From Acidobacteriota bacterium (GTDB taxonomy: Bacteria; Acidobacteriota; Vicinamibacteria; Vicinamibacterales; UBA2999), in contig JAEUQR010000085.1 of assembly GCA_016789705.1 (NCBI GenBank), forward strand, positions 1-48,484: a DNA stretch of 48,484 nt. Direction: 5' to 3'. This document shows, piece by piece, positions 37,376-46,265 of this stretch. Position numbers and translations under genes: made by a program. Each line of letters begins with the position of its first letter. Position 1 is the first letter of the stretch. The notes under the pieces are model-generated. The model was given only the letters and a program-made list of their open reading frames with translations. It did not search any database and was not told the origin of the DNA.

Positions 37376-39388
37376 ATGTGCGGAATCGCCGGCCTGATGC
37401 TTCGGGGCGCCACGGCGCGGCCGCCGGCCGTGGACGAACTGGCGGTCATGGCGGGGGCGCTCAGCCACCGCGGGCCCGACGAATTCGGCGTGTACCGCGA
37501 CCATCAGGCCGGGCTGGCGCATGCCAGGTTGTCGATCATCGACCTGGCCTCAGGCCAGCAGCCACTGACCAACGAACGTGGCACCCTCTGGGTCACGTTC
37601 AATGGCGAGATCTTCAACTACCTCGAACTTCGCGCCGAACTCGTGGCCGCCGGGCATCAGTTCAAGACGCGCAGCGATACCGAGGTCATCGTCCACGCCT
37701 ATGAGGAGTGGGGCGTCGAGGCCTTCCGCCGCTTCAACGGCCAGTGGGCCGTCGGTCTCTGGGATACGGAGCGTCGCGAGCTGGTGCTCGCCCGCGATCC
37801 CTTTGGCGTTCGCCCGCTCTATGTGACGGAACACGCGGGCCGCCTGGCGTTTGCCAGCGAAGTGAAAGCGTTGTTCGCCGGCGATCCCGCGCTTCCGCGC
37901 CGCTTCGACCCACGTGGCCTCGACGCCCTCTTCACGTTCTGGAGCCCGGTGGCACCGGCGACAGTCTTTGCGGGAATCGAGGAGGTCGAGCCCGGTACCG
38001 TCCGGGTGTACTCGGCCTCGAACGTGCGGCGCTTCCGTTCGTACGATCCGGCGTATCCCGGGGGCGACCTCGCGCCGTTCGCCGGTTCTCTCGACGATGC
38101 CGTCGACATCGTGCGCGCGGCGCTGTCCGAGGCGACGAGCCTGCGGATGCTTCGCGCCGAAGTGCCCGTTGGCAGCTATCTGTCGGGCGGTCTCGACAGC
38201 TCGTTCATCGCCGCGCTCGGCCTGCGGGCGAAGGGCGCGAACTTCTCGACCTTCTCGTTGCGCTTCGCCGATGCCGAGTACGACGAGACGTCGTACCAGC
38301 GCCTGATGGCCGAGCGGCTCGGCAGCGATCATCACGAAGTCCTCGTTGGCCGTGACGACATCGCCCGTGTCTTTCCAGACGTCATCCGCCACACCGAGCG
38401 GCCGATCCTGCGCACGGCGCCGGCACCGATGTATCTGCTCTCCAGGCTCGTGCGCGACAACGGCATCAAGGTCGTGCTGACCGGCGAGGGAGCCGACGAG
38501 ATGTTCGCCGGATACGATCTCTTCCGGGAGGCCAAGGTGCGCCGGTTCTGGGCGGCGCAACCCGCCTCCGAGCGTCGGCCGCGCCTGCTCGAACGGCTGT
38601 ATCCCTACCTCGAGCGTTCGCCGGTGGCGCAGCGTGCCGTGTCGCGTCAGTTCTTCGGGCGAGCCCTCGAACGGTTCCGCGAACCCGGATTCGGTCACGA
38701 ACCGCGCTGGAACAGCACAGGCGGTCTGAAACGGCTCTTTTCGGCGGACCTGCAGGGCCGGCTCGGCGGTGTCGATGCCCGCGGCGAGCTGCTGGCGGCC
38801 CTGCCGTCGCGGTTTGGTACGTGGAGCCCGCTCGCTCAGGATCAGTTTCTCGAAGTCCACACGCTGCTGTCGGGCTACCTGCTGTCGTCGCAGGGCGACC
38901 GTATGCTCATGGCGCATTCGGTCGAGGGCCGCTTCCCGTTCCTCGACCGGCAGGTCGCCGCGCTGGCCGAGTCGCTGCCGGCGAAGTACAAGTTGCACGT
39001 GCTCGACGAAAAGCACGTTCTCAAGAAGGCGGCGGCCGACGTGGTGCCTCCGGAAATCCTGGCCCGGCCGAAACAACCGTACCGGGCGCCGGACGCCCTG
39101 GCGTTTGCGTCACCCGCGGCCCGGGACTGGATTGCCCACGTCACGAGCCCGACGGCCGTGCACGATGCGGGTGTATTCGACCCGGTCGCCGTGCGTCACC
39201 TCATCGCCAAGTGTGAGGCGCGTGCCGGCAGCGGACAGTTTTCGAACGCCGACAACATGGCCGTGGTCGGCGTCCTCTCGACGCAGCTCGTGCACCAGCA
39301 ATTCATCGCGTCCAGACCCGTGGCCGAGCCGCCGCCAACGATCCGCACGCTGGTCGATCACGCGGCCGTCGACGCGAGCCACGTCTGA
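37376..39388 (+). CDS. AsnB-type glutamine amidotransferase / asparagine-synthetase-like protein
   Basis: A 670-residue two-domain enzyme. The N-terminal Ntn glutaminase begins MCGIAG (Cys2 nucleophile) and has RLSIIDLASGQQPL, NGEIFNYLELR and DPFGVRPLY. The C-terminal synthetase domain has the PP-loop SGGLDSS (270-276) and LTGEGADEMFAGYD. It releases ammonia from glutamine and transfers it to an adenylated carboxylate. AsnB paralogues in surface-polymer clusters often amidate pathway-specific acids. Its neighbours overlap or abut on both sides (1-bp gap upstream, 1-bp overlap downstream). It may also feed ammonia to the glutaminase-less NadE-like neighbour; that is speculation. Confidence 0.9.
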   Translation: MCGIAGLMLRGATARPPAVDELAVMAGALSHRGPDEFGVYRDHQAGLAHARLSIIDLASGQQPLTNERGTLWVTFNGEIFNYLELRAELVAAGHQFKTRSDTEVIVHAYEEWGVEAFRRFNGQWAVGLWDTERRELVLARDPFGVRPLYVTEHAGRLAFASEVKALFAGDPALPRRFDPRGLDALFTFWSPVAPATVFAGIEEVEPGTVRVYSASNVRRFRSYDPAYPGGDLAPFAGSLDDAVDIVRAALSEATSLRMLRAEVPVGSYLSGGLDSSFIAALGLRAKGANFSTFSLRFADAEYDETSYQRLMAERLGSDHHEVLVGRDDIARVFPDVIRHTERPILRTAPAPMYLLSRLVRDNGIKVVLTGEGADEMFAGYDLFREAKVRRFWAAQPASERRPRLLERLYPYLERSPVAQRAVSRQFFGRALERFREPGFGHEPRWNSTGGLKRLFSADLQGRLGGVDARGELLAALPSRFGTWSPLAQDQFLEVHTLLSGYLLSSQGDRMLMAHSVEGRFPFLDRQVAALAESLPAKYKLHVLDEKHVLKKAAADVVPPEILARPKQPYRAPDALAFASPAARDWIAHVTSPTAVHDAGVFDPVAVRHLIAKCEARAGSGQFSNADNMAVVGVLSTQLVHQQFIASRPVAEPPPTIRTLVDHAAVDASHV

Positions 39389-40929
39389 TGCGCCTGCACC
39401 AGCTTCTCGAAGCTTCGGCGGCTGCGGCTCCCGGGGCCATCCTCCTCGTTGAGCGCGATCGGCGTGTGTCCTACGCCGAACTCGATCGCCAGGCCAACCA
39501 GTGCGCGCATCTGTTCCAGCAGTGCGGCATCGGCGCCGGTGACCGCGTGATCATCGCCCTCGAGAACGGGGCAGAGATGGTCGCCGCCTACTTCGGCGTG
39601 ATGAAGGCCGGCGGCGTGGCGGTGCCGCTGCCGGCGGGCCCTCGCAGCGATCGCCTGCCGGCGGCGGTGGCTGACTGTTCACCGCGGGCCGTCGTCGTCG
39701 ACGAGGCGACGGCGCGTGCGCTCGGCCAGAGCGGGACCTTCGCCGATGTCCCGCACGTGTTCGCCCTCGCGAGCGCACCGCTTCCCGCACCATTCGTCGA
39801 CTTCGTTGCCGCCCTTGGCGACTGCCGCGACACCCCGGTGGCCCTTCACGGCACCGACGAGGACCTGGCCGCCATCATCTACACGTCAGGGTCCACGGGC
39901 GAGCCGCGCGGCGTGATGCTGTCGCACCGGAACTTCGTCGCCAACGCCCGGTCCATCGTGGCCTACCTGCATCTAACGGCGGCCGACCGCGTGATGTGCG
40001 TGCTGCCCTTCAGCTACGTCTACGGGCTGTCGCTGCTCCACACACACGTCGCCGTCGGAGGGTCGCTGGTCATCGAGAACCGCGCGGCCTTCCCGAACGT
40101 GGTGTTGGCGTCGATGGCCGAACACGAGGTGACGGGCTTTGCCGGCGTCCCGTCGACGTTCGCGCTGATGCTCCACCGATCCAACCTCGACCAGGCACGG
40201 CTGCCGCACCTGCGTTACGTCACCCAGGCTGGCGGCGGCATGTCGCCGGCGCGGATTGCCGACTGGCTGGCGCGCGGCCCGAAGGCCGACTTCTTCGTCA
40301 TGTATGGCGCGACCGAGGCGGCGGCACGGCTGACCTATCTGCCGCCGGCGGAGTTGTCGCAGAAGCGCGCATCGATCGGCCGGGCCATCCCGGGCGTGGA
40401 GGTACGGGTGCTGACCGACGACGGGCGAATTGCCGCGCCCGGCGAGGTCGGCGAGCTCGTGGCGCGCGGTCCGAACATCGCGCCGGGTTACTGGAATCGT
40501 CCCGCCGAGACCGCCGAGCGGTTCGGCCCCGAGGGGTATCGCACGGGCGACCTCGGCTACGCCGACGACGACGGGTGCCTCTTCATCGTCGGCCGTCGAC
40601 ACGACATGATCAAGGTCGGCGCCAACCGGGTCGGCGCTCGCGAGATCGAAGACGTCCTGCACGAACACCCGGCGGTGCACGAAGCGGCGGTCGTGCCGGC
40701 GTGTCACGACCTGCTGGGTGAGGCGCCAGTGGCATTCGTGGCGCTGCGCCAGCCGCTTCCAGATGCCGAAATGGCCCTGCGGGGGCATGCGGCCGCACGT
40801 CTTGCCGCGTACAAAGTGCCGACGCGCGTCGTGGTGCTGCCGGCGCTTCCGAAGTTGTCAGGCACCGGCAAGATCGATCGCATGGCCCTTCGGCAGCAGG
40901 CGGCCAGCGGGCAGGAGTTGCCATCATGA
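39388..40929 (+). CDS. Acyl-AMP ligase (ANL superfamily)
   Basis: A 513-residue adenylate-forming enzyme. Core motifs are YTSGSTGEPRG (165-175), MYGATEAAARLTYLPP, YRTGDLGYADDDG and GRRHDMIKVGANRV. The catalytic C-terminal Lys is in SGTGKIDR. It activates a carboxylic acid as the acyl-adenylate and normally passes it to CoA or a carrier protein. No acyl-carrier gene is visible next to it, so the acceptor is open. The start ATG overlaps the AsnB stop by one base. It would supply an acyl group for the glycan or lipid made by the cluster. Confidence 0.9.
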   Translation: MRLHQLLEASAAAAPGAILLVERDRRVSYAELDRQANQCAHLFQQCGIGAGDRVIIALENGAEMVAAYFGVMKAGGVAVPLPAGPRSDRLPAAVADCSPRAVVVDEATARALGQSGTFADVPHVFALASAPLPAPFVDFVAALGDCRDTPVALHGTDEDLAAIIYTSGSTGEPRGVMLSHRNFVANARSIVAYLHLTAADRVMCVLPFSYVYGLSLLHTHVAVGGSLVIENRAAFPNVVLASMAEHEVTGFAGVPSTFALMLHRSNLDQARLPHLRYVTQAGGGMSPARIADWLARGPKADFFVMYGATEAAARLTYLPPAELSQKRASIGRAIPGVEVRVLTDDGRIAAPGEVGELVARGPNIAPGYWNRPAETAERFGPEGYRTGDLGYADDDGCLFIVGRRHDMIKVGANRVGAREIEDVLHEHPAVHEAAVVPACHDLLGEAPVAFVALRQPLPDAEMALRGHAAARLAAYKVPTRVVVLPALPKLSGTGKIDRMALRQQAASGQELPS

Positions 40930-40943
40930 CCGGTGGCGTCATC

Positions 40944-40970
40944 GACCCGTCGCGGAATCGGCGACGGGTC
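40944..40970 (+). terminator. Strong hairpin between the acyl-AMP ligase and SGNH genes
   Basis: A perfect 10-bp stem (GACCCGTCGC, 40944-40953; GCGACGGGTC, 40961-40970) with a 7-nt loop lies 14 bp after the ligase stop. Only a weak T-rich stretch follows (GGTCGTTT), so it may act as a partial terminator. It separates the NadE-AsnB-ligase module from the rest of the cluster. Confidence 0.5.
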
Positions 40971-41003
40971 ATCGTCTGGTCGTTTCAGCCCTGCTGACAG
41001 GTC

Positions 41004-42152
41004 ATGGACGAACGGAACCCTCAATCTGTGGCCCGACGGCTGGTCACGCTCGGCCAGAACGTCAGCCTGTCAATCGTGGCGGTCCTGCTGTCGGTCGGCC
41101 TCGTGGAAATCGGCGTTCGCGCCTTGGGCCTCGCGGCTCCTGGTGGCGTCGCCACCGTCGATACGCGCGACTTCGAGCGCATTCCTGGCCCGTTCGAGCC
41201 GGGTCAGCTCGTCGTCGATCGCCGTCTCCGAGCGCTCCCTTTCGAAGTCAGGACGAACGCCCTGGGTTATCGCGGGGCCGAGATTGCGGCGACGAAGGGT
41301 CCTGATGAGTATCGTGTCTTCTTCGCCGGGGACTCCCTGACGTTCGGCGACTTCGTGGACGACAACCAGACGCTGCCCGTCCAGCTCGAGCAACGACTGA
41401 GCGTGTGCACCCCCCGCGTCCGCGTCGTCAACGGCGGTCTCGGTGGTTCGAGCATTGACACGCAGCGCTCTCTGGTCGAGCGCGCGCTGGGGCTCGCACC
41501 CGATCAGGTGGTCTTGATGTTCTACGAGAACGACGTCGGCGACCTGGCACAACCCCTGGCGGCCGACCTTGCGAGAAACCGGGCGGCACGGGCCCGGCTG
41601 CCCCTGTCCGTCGTGTATCCGGTCCTGCGTCGTCTGGCGACCTGGAATCTTCTGCTTGAGGCCCGCGCCTCAGTGCGAGCCCGCGGAAGACTCGACAGGC
41701 GCCGGACACCCGATGCTACAGGAGCGGACGAATCGTCGGCATCGGCCAAGGTTGCCACTCTGAGAGCGAAGTACGGCGTCGAGCTCGACGGCCTGCTCGA
41801 ACTCGTGAACGCCCGCCGCGTGCCACTCACATTCGCCACCTATCCTTCGCACCTGACGCTGGCCACGGGCACTCGCAGTGACACGTTGACGTGGGTAGAA
41901 GCGCTGGCCGCCGAACGACAGATCGAGCCGGTGGCGCTTCTCAACGTGCTCCTGGCCTCGCGGCTTGGCGCGTCCGACCTCTACCTCTTGCCGCTCGATG
42001 GTCATCCGCGCCCGCTGGCCTATCGGCTGGTGGCCGAGCCGCTGACGTTGGCGGTGATACGGCACTCCAAGGGCCGTCTGCACTGCCCCGGGCTCGACCA
42101 GTCGGGTACGGCCCGAGCGAGTCGTCCGGACCGTGAAGAATCGCTCGAGTAG
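41004..42152 (+). CDS. Membrane-anchored SGNH/GDSL-like hydrolase or acyltransferase
   Basis: A 382-residue protein with one N-terminal membrane anchor (about 20-43) and a periplasmic SGNH domain. Block I is GDSLTFG (109-115, Ser111), the oxyanion Asn is in FYENDVGD (Asn176) and the Asp/His pair is in LDGHPRPLAY (Asp332, His334). Such proteins add or remove acyl groups on surface polysaccharides. Similar anchored SGNH proteins accompany carbamoyltransferase-SxtJ gene sets. The C-terminus is Arg-rich and overlaps the earliest possible start of the flippase. Confidence 0.8.
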   Translation: MDERNPQSVARRLVTLGQNVSLSIVAVLLSVGLVEIGVRALGLAAPGGVATVDTRDFERIPGPFEPGQLVVDRRLRALPFEVRTNALGYRGAEIAATKGPDEYRVFFAGDSLTFGDFVDDNQTLPVQLEQRLSVCTPRVRVVNGGLGGSSIDTQRSLVERALGLAPDQVVLMFYENDVGDLAQPLAADLARNRAARARLPLSVVYPVLRRLATWNLLLEARASVRARGRLDRRRTPDATGADESSASAKVATLRAKYGVELDGLLELVNARRVPLTFATYPSHLTLATGTRSDTLTWVEALAAERQIEPVALLNVLLASRLGASDLYLLPLDGHPRPLAYRLVAEPLTLAVIRHSKGRLHCPGLDQSGTARASRPDREESLE

Positions 42153-42165
42153 GACAGGAGCCTCG

Positions 42166-43680
42166 TTGCCGCCGCCTTCGATTGTTCGCAACATCTTCTC
42201 AAACTGGGGAAGTCTCCTCATCAGCGTGGCGCTGTCGTTCGTGACGGCCCCGATCGTGGTCAGGAGCCTCGGCGACACCTGGTACGGCCTCTGGGGCATC
42301 ACGATGCAGTTCTCGGGATACCTCTGGCTGCTCGATCTCGGCATTCGCGATTCCGTCGTCCGCTACGTCGCCAAGAACGAGGCCGCGCGCGATCAGGACA
42401 CCCTGAACGCCAAAGTCAGCGTAGCCATCTACCTCTACGCGGCCATCAGCGTCGCGACGCTGCTGGTCGGTGTCGTGGCCTCGCAGTGGGGGACCAACAT
42501 CCTGAAGCTCGAACCCGAGCTGCTGCCGACGGCGCGAACAGTCATCATGCTCACGGCCGTGAACATGAGCATCACCTGGCTGTTGAACCCCTTCATCGGT
42601 ATGCTCATGGGGCTGCAGCGGTACGACCTGATGAACGCGGTCGGCGTATCAGTGGCCGTGGCTCGATTCGTGGGCACCGTGGCGGTGCTGACGGCCGGCG
42701 TCGGCATCATCGGGCTCTCGATCCTGCAGATCGCGGCGACTGTCGTCTCGGCGGTCGCCACGTATGTCCTGTGCGTGCGCGTGATGCCCGCGTTCCGCAT
42801 GGCCGGCCTGGCCAGGAGCCGACGCGAACTCGGCGAGGTCTGGCGCTTCAGCTTCTACATCGTGCTCAACAATCTTGCGGCCAAGATCGTCTTCGCCACC
42901 GACAGCATCGTCATCGGCAGCAACCTGCCGGTCTCGGCCGTGACCTACTTCGCGATTCCCAGCAGCCTGCTGCAGCACCTCGCCAACGGCATGCGATCCA
43001 TGAGCCAGGTGTTCTACCCCAGATCGAGCTCACTCGAAGGCGCCAACGACAAGGACGGCATTCGCCGGCTCTTCCTGACCGGCGCCAAGTATGCGATGCT
43101 CGTCGGCCTGTCGGTCGCGGGCGTGCTGCTGACGCTTGGCGCCGACTTCATCCGCCTCTGGATCGGATCGGACTACGGGGCACAGGGCGAGACGGTGCTG
43201 ACCATCCTGACGGCGACGTCGATGCTCACGTTCTCGCACTACACCATCTACTACGTACTGCTGGGCGTCGGCCGTCAGCGGTCGATGGCGCTGTTGCGGG
43301 TGGGGGAAGCGGCCCTCAATCTGACGCTGAGCCTCATTCTCGTGCGCCGGCTCGGGATCACCGGCGTCGCCATCGGCACCGCGGTTCCCCACGTCGCCTC
43401 CATGGTGTTCGTTCTGCCCTTTCTGACGACGCGCGATGTCGGCGTGTCGCTCCGCGAGTACTACACCGTCGTCATGTTGTGGCCGCTCCTGTCGGTCGTG
43501 CCCGCGGTGGCGCTCGGTTATACCTTTCACTTCTTCGCGCCGGCGCAGAACTTCGTGGTGTTCTGTGTGCAGGCGGCGGCCACCGCAGCGCTGTTTGCCG
43601 GCGTGGCCTTCGGTCTGGTGCTGACGACCACCGAGCGACGGGACGTCGTCGCCAGGGTCTCGAGCCTCTGGAAGCGATGA
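42166..43680 (+). CDS. Polysaccharide/lipid-linked oligosaccharide flippase (Wzx/MATE-like)
   Basis: A membrane protein of about 504 residues with 14 likely helices, of the polysaccharide-export branch of the MOP superfamily. The start region reads FSNWGSLLISVALSFVTAPIVVRSLGDTWYG, here split across the first helix, and LGIRDSVVRYVAKN follows. I prefer the TTG at 42166, which has a well-spaced AGGAG and avoids overlap; a GTG at 42133 would add 11 residues and overlap the SGNH gene by 20 bp. It should move a lipid-linked glycan to the outer face of the inner membrane. Confidence 0.87.
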   Translation: MPPPSIVRNIFSNWGSLLISVALSFVTAPIVVRSLGDTWYGLWGITMQFSGYLWLLDLGIRDSVVRYVAKNEAARDQDTLNAKVSVAIYLYAAISVATLLVGVVASQWGTNILKLEPELLPTARTVIMLTAVNMSITWLLNPFIGMLMGLQRYDLMNAVGVSVAVARFVGTVAVLTAGVGIIGLSILQIAATVVSAVATYVLCVRVMPAFRMAGLARSRRELGEVWRFSFYIVLNNLAAKIVFATDSIVIGSNLPVSAVTYFAIPSSLLQHLANGMRSMSQVFYPRSSSLEGANDKDGIRRLFLTGAKYAMLVGLSVAGVLLTLGADFIRLWIGSDYGAQGETVLTILTATSMLTFSHYTIYYVLLGVGRQRSMALLRVGEAALNLTLSLILVRRLGITGVAIGTAVPHVASMVFVLPFLTTRDVGVSLREYYTVVMLWPLLSVVPAVALGYTFHFFAPAQNFVVFCVQAAATAALFAGVAFGLVLTTTERRDVVARVSSLWKR

Positions 43681-43714
43681 AATCGACGCGTCGTCCGGCG
43701 CGTGAGGCCCTTTG

Positions 43715-44560
43715 ATGATCATCGAACGAGCCAGGCAGGCGCTGCGGCGTCGAGTCAGACGTTTCTGGGAACCGACCGTCCTGTGGGCGCGGTCGCGCGG
43801 TGCGGTCGACGGGTATGTGTGCCGCGAGGTGCTGGGGAGCCGGATGTACCTCGACGTGTCCGATCCCGGCATCAGCCGGGACCTTCTGATTCATGGCATT
43901 CGCGAGGACTGGGCGATCGGCGTGATGAGGGAGACGCTGCGTCCCGGACAGACCGTCGTCGATGTCGGCGCCAACATCGGCTATTACGTCCTGTTCGAGG
44001 CATCACTGGTCGGCCCGCGGGGTAAGGTCTATGGAATCGAACCGGTTCCGGATAACTTCAGCCTGCTGGAGCGAAACGTTGCGCTGAACGCCTACGACAC
44101 CATCGAGCTCCACCGCTTCGCGGTGAGTGAAGCCGCGGGACGCTCGGTCATGCACCTGTCGCATCTGAGGAACTGGCACGCGATGACGCCCGTACAGGGC
44201 ACCGGCAGGACCATCGAGGTCGAAGTGCGCCCGCTCGATGCATTCCTCGAGGGGAAGCCGTTCCCCGCGCTCGTGCGCATGGATGTCGAGGGGCACGAGT
44301 ACGAGATCCTGCGGGGCATGCAGCGCACCATCGCCGAGGCGCCGGAACTGACGCTGTTCATCGAGGTCCACCCGCACGTCATCGGTGCCGAGAAGATGAG
44401 GTCCATGCTGACGTTGTTGTCGACCCATGGCTACGACGTGGCCCGTTTCGCTTCCCGGCGCGGGGAAGAGCGCACGAGCACGGCACAGATGCTGGCTGAT
44501 GAACAGTTCCTGGCCGGCGCCCGCGGCGGGGCGCTCGTGTTCTTTGCCCGGCGGCCCTGA
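43715..44560 (+). CDS. FkbM-family SAM-dependent methyltransferase
   Basis: A 281-residue enzyme with the FkbM SAM-binding motif VVDVGANIGYY (81-91), then GKVYGIEPVPDNF (103-115) and VRMDVEGHEYEILRGM. The family O-methylates sugars and small molecules. The N-terminal 45 residues are basic and partly helical. The ATG at 43715 follows a GAGG site. It follows the flippase by 34 bp and precedes the compact carbamoyltransferase by 51 bp. It probably methylates a sugar hydroxyl of the same product. Confidence 0.88.
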   Translation: MIIERARQALRRRVRRFWEPTVLWARSRGAVDGYVCREVLGSRMYLDVSDPGISRDLLIHGIREDWAIGVMRETLRPGQTVVDVGANIGYYVLFEASLVGPRGKVYGIEPVPDNFSLLERNVALNAYDTIELHRFAVSEAAGRSVMHLSHLRNWHAMTPVQGTGRTIEVEVRPLDAFLEGKPFPALVRMDVEGHEYEILRGMQRTIAEAPELTLFIEVHPHVIGAEKMRSMLTLLSTHGYDVARFASRRGEERTSTAQMLADEQFLAGARGGALVFFARRP

Positions 44561-44611
44561 CCACATGGATCCCGGCAAGGCGGCCCATGCGAAGATCGCA
44601 CGAGGCTCACA

Positions 44612-46111
44612 ATGACTGTTGCTGGAATGGCAGGCGGCACCCGAGCCGGCGTCGCCGCTCTGGTCGAATCTGGGCAGCTGCAAGGCGTGTGCTCGCAGGA
44701 GCGGGCGACCCGTACGCGCAGCGCGGGACTCAACGCGTCGGGTCTGCCCGACGAAGCGCTGGACCTCTTGCTTCAGCGTCGCGGACTGTCCCGAACGTCC
44801 GTTGACCGCTACGTGGCGGTCGAGGGCGACGGTCCGGTGCCGCCCGGGTTTGCGCACCGCGTCGATCACCACCGCGCGCATGCCACCACGGCATACTTGA
44901 CCTCGCCGTTTGGATCGGCGGTCATTCTCGTGTGCGATCACGAGGCGCCGGAAGTCAGCGTGTGGACGGGGGAAGGACGCGACGTGAACCCCGTGCCGCG
45001 GGCATGGGCCGGCACCGGCTTCGTTCGCGCGTTTGCACGCTGCGCCTCGGCGCTGGGATTCGTGGACCCGGCGGCCGGCCAACGCATGGAGGCGCTTGCG
45101 CGCCTGCGGCCCGACAGCTACGACCCGTTGATGGCATCGCTGATTCGCCGGGAGGGTGACGCGCTCGTCATCGACGACGCGCTCGAGGCTGTGGCCGCGA
45201 AGGGGGCCGGCGCCGGCGGCAGCGGCAGCCCGAACCACGCCGCGGTCGCGGCCGCCCTGCAGGCACGCCTGGCCGAACTTCTGGTGGAATTCGTGCAGCA
45301 ACTGCGCGCCGAGCTGGGGGTGCCGCGCCTCTGTCTGGGTGGCAGCCTGTTTTATCACTCGGCGATGAACACTGCCGTCCGTCAGTCAGGGGTGTTCGAG
45401 GATGTCTTCGTGCCCGTGGACCCCGGCAACAGTGGATTGGCCGTCGGTGCGGCCCTGGACGCCTCCGGAAGTCACCCGGTCCTGGCGTCTCCGTTCCTCG
45501 GGCCCCAGTATTCGCCGGAGGAGACCAAGCAGGTCCTGGACAACTGCAAGCTTCAGTACTCCTGGGAGTCAGATCAGGACGCCGTCATGGTCGCGGTTCG
45601 TGCGCTCAAGGAAGGACGGCTCGTCGGCTGGTTCGACGGCGCCATGGAATGGGGGCCCCGGGCGCTGGGGGCACGTTGCATCCTCGCGAATCCGACGGCG
45701 CCCTACGTGCTCGACAACCTGAATCGCTTCCTGAAGCACCGGGAACCCTGGCGCGGCTATGCGCTCAGCGTCCTGCAGGAGGCTGTGCACGACCATTTCG
45801 ATGGGCCCGCGGAAGCGTGTTTCATGGAGTGCGACTACCGGCCGCGTGACCCGGAGCGCCTGCGTGAAGCGCTGCCTTCACGGGAAGCAGCCGTCCGGGT
45901 TCACACGGTGGCCGTGGACGCGCCCTTGCCGAGATTCAGGAGGCTCCTCGAGGCGTTCGGCGAAGCCACGGGCGTGCCGTGTCTCATCAACACCTCGTTC
46001 AACAGCCACCGCGAGCCGATCGTCTGCAGCCCGCGCGACGCCGTGCGCGTGTTCTACGCCACGGGGGTTGATCTTCTCGTGATGAATCAGTTCGTCCTTT
46101 CGAAGCAGTAG
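44612..46111 (+). CDS. Compact carbamoyltransferase (NodU/CmcH family), copy 2
   Basis: A 499-residue paralogue of the protein at 29414-30898. The two match along their whole length; both have ASGLPDEALDLLLQR or a close variant, VDHHxAH (86-90), VCDHxAPEV, DNCKLQY, AMEWGPRALGAR and the NTSFN end. It shares the lack of DGVGEW and KVMGLAPYG. A Gly/Ala/Ser-rich linker (AAKGAGAGGSGSPNHAA, about 195-211) is specific to this copy. It is directly followed by a canonical carbamoyltransferase. The C-terminal half, which would form carbamoyl-adenylate, looks intact. Acceptor unknown. Confidence 0.87.
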   Translation: MTVAGMAGGTRAGVAALVESGQLQGVCSQERATRTRSAGLNASGLPDEALDLLLQRRGLSRTSVDRYVAVEGDGPVPPGFAHRVDHHRAHATTAYLTSPFGSAVILVCDHEAPEVSVWTGEGRDVNPVPRAWAGTGFVRAFARCASALGFVDPAAGQRMEALARLRPDSYDPLMASLIRREGDALVIDDALEAVAAKGAGAGGSGSPNHAAVAAALQARLAELLVEFVQQLRAELGVPRLCLGGSLFYHSAMNTAVRQSGVFEDVFVPVDPGNSGLAVGAALDASGSHPVLASPFLGPQYSPEETKQVLDNCKLQYSWESDQDAVMVAVRALKEGRLVGWFDGAMEWGPRALGARCILANPTAPYVLDNLNRFLKHREPWRGYALSVLQEAVHDHFDGPAEACFMECDYRPRDPERLREALPSREAAVRVHTVAVDAPLPRFRRLLEAFGEATGVPCLINTSFNSHREPIVCSPRDAVRVFYATGVDLLVMNQFVLSKQ

Positions 46112-46115
46112 CTCG

Positions 46116-46138
46116 CGGCGCCCGCCGCTCAGGCGCCG
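46116..46138 (+). terminator. Short hairpin after the compact carbamoyltransferase
   Basis: CGGCGCC (46116-46122) and GGCGCCG (46132-46138) form a 7-bp stem with a 9-nt loop, 4 bp after the stop. No T-tract is present. The 154-bp gap also holds a 10-bp palindrome, CCAATATTGG (46200-46209). The canonical carbamoyltransferase gene may therefore have its own control. Confidence 0.35.
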
Positions 46139-46265
46139 GGGCGGTGAGAAACCAGGCTGGCCGCTGCGGGAGTATCGACCGAGGCCCCGTGTGCCGATAC
46201 CAATATTGGCATCCACCGGCGGCCGCGATGACTCGTCCGGCCGTGACACAGGCGACAAGCGAACG

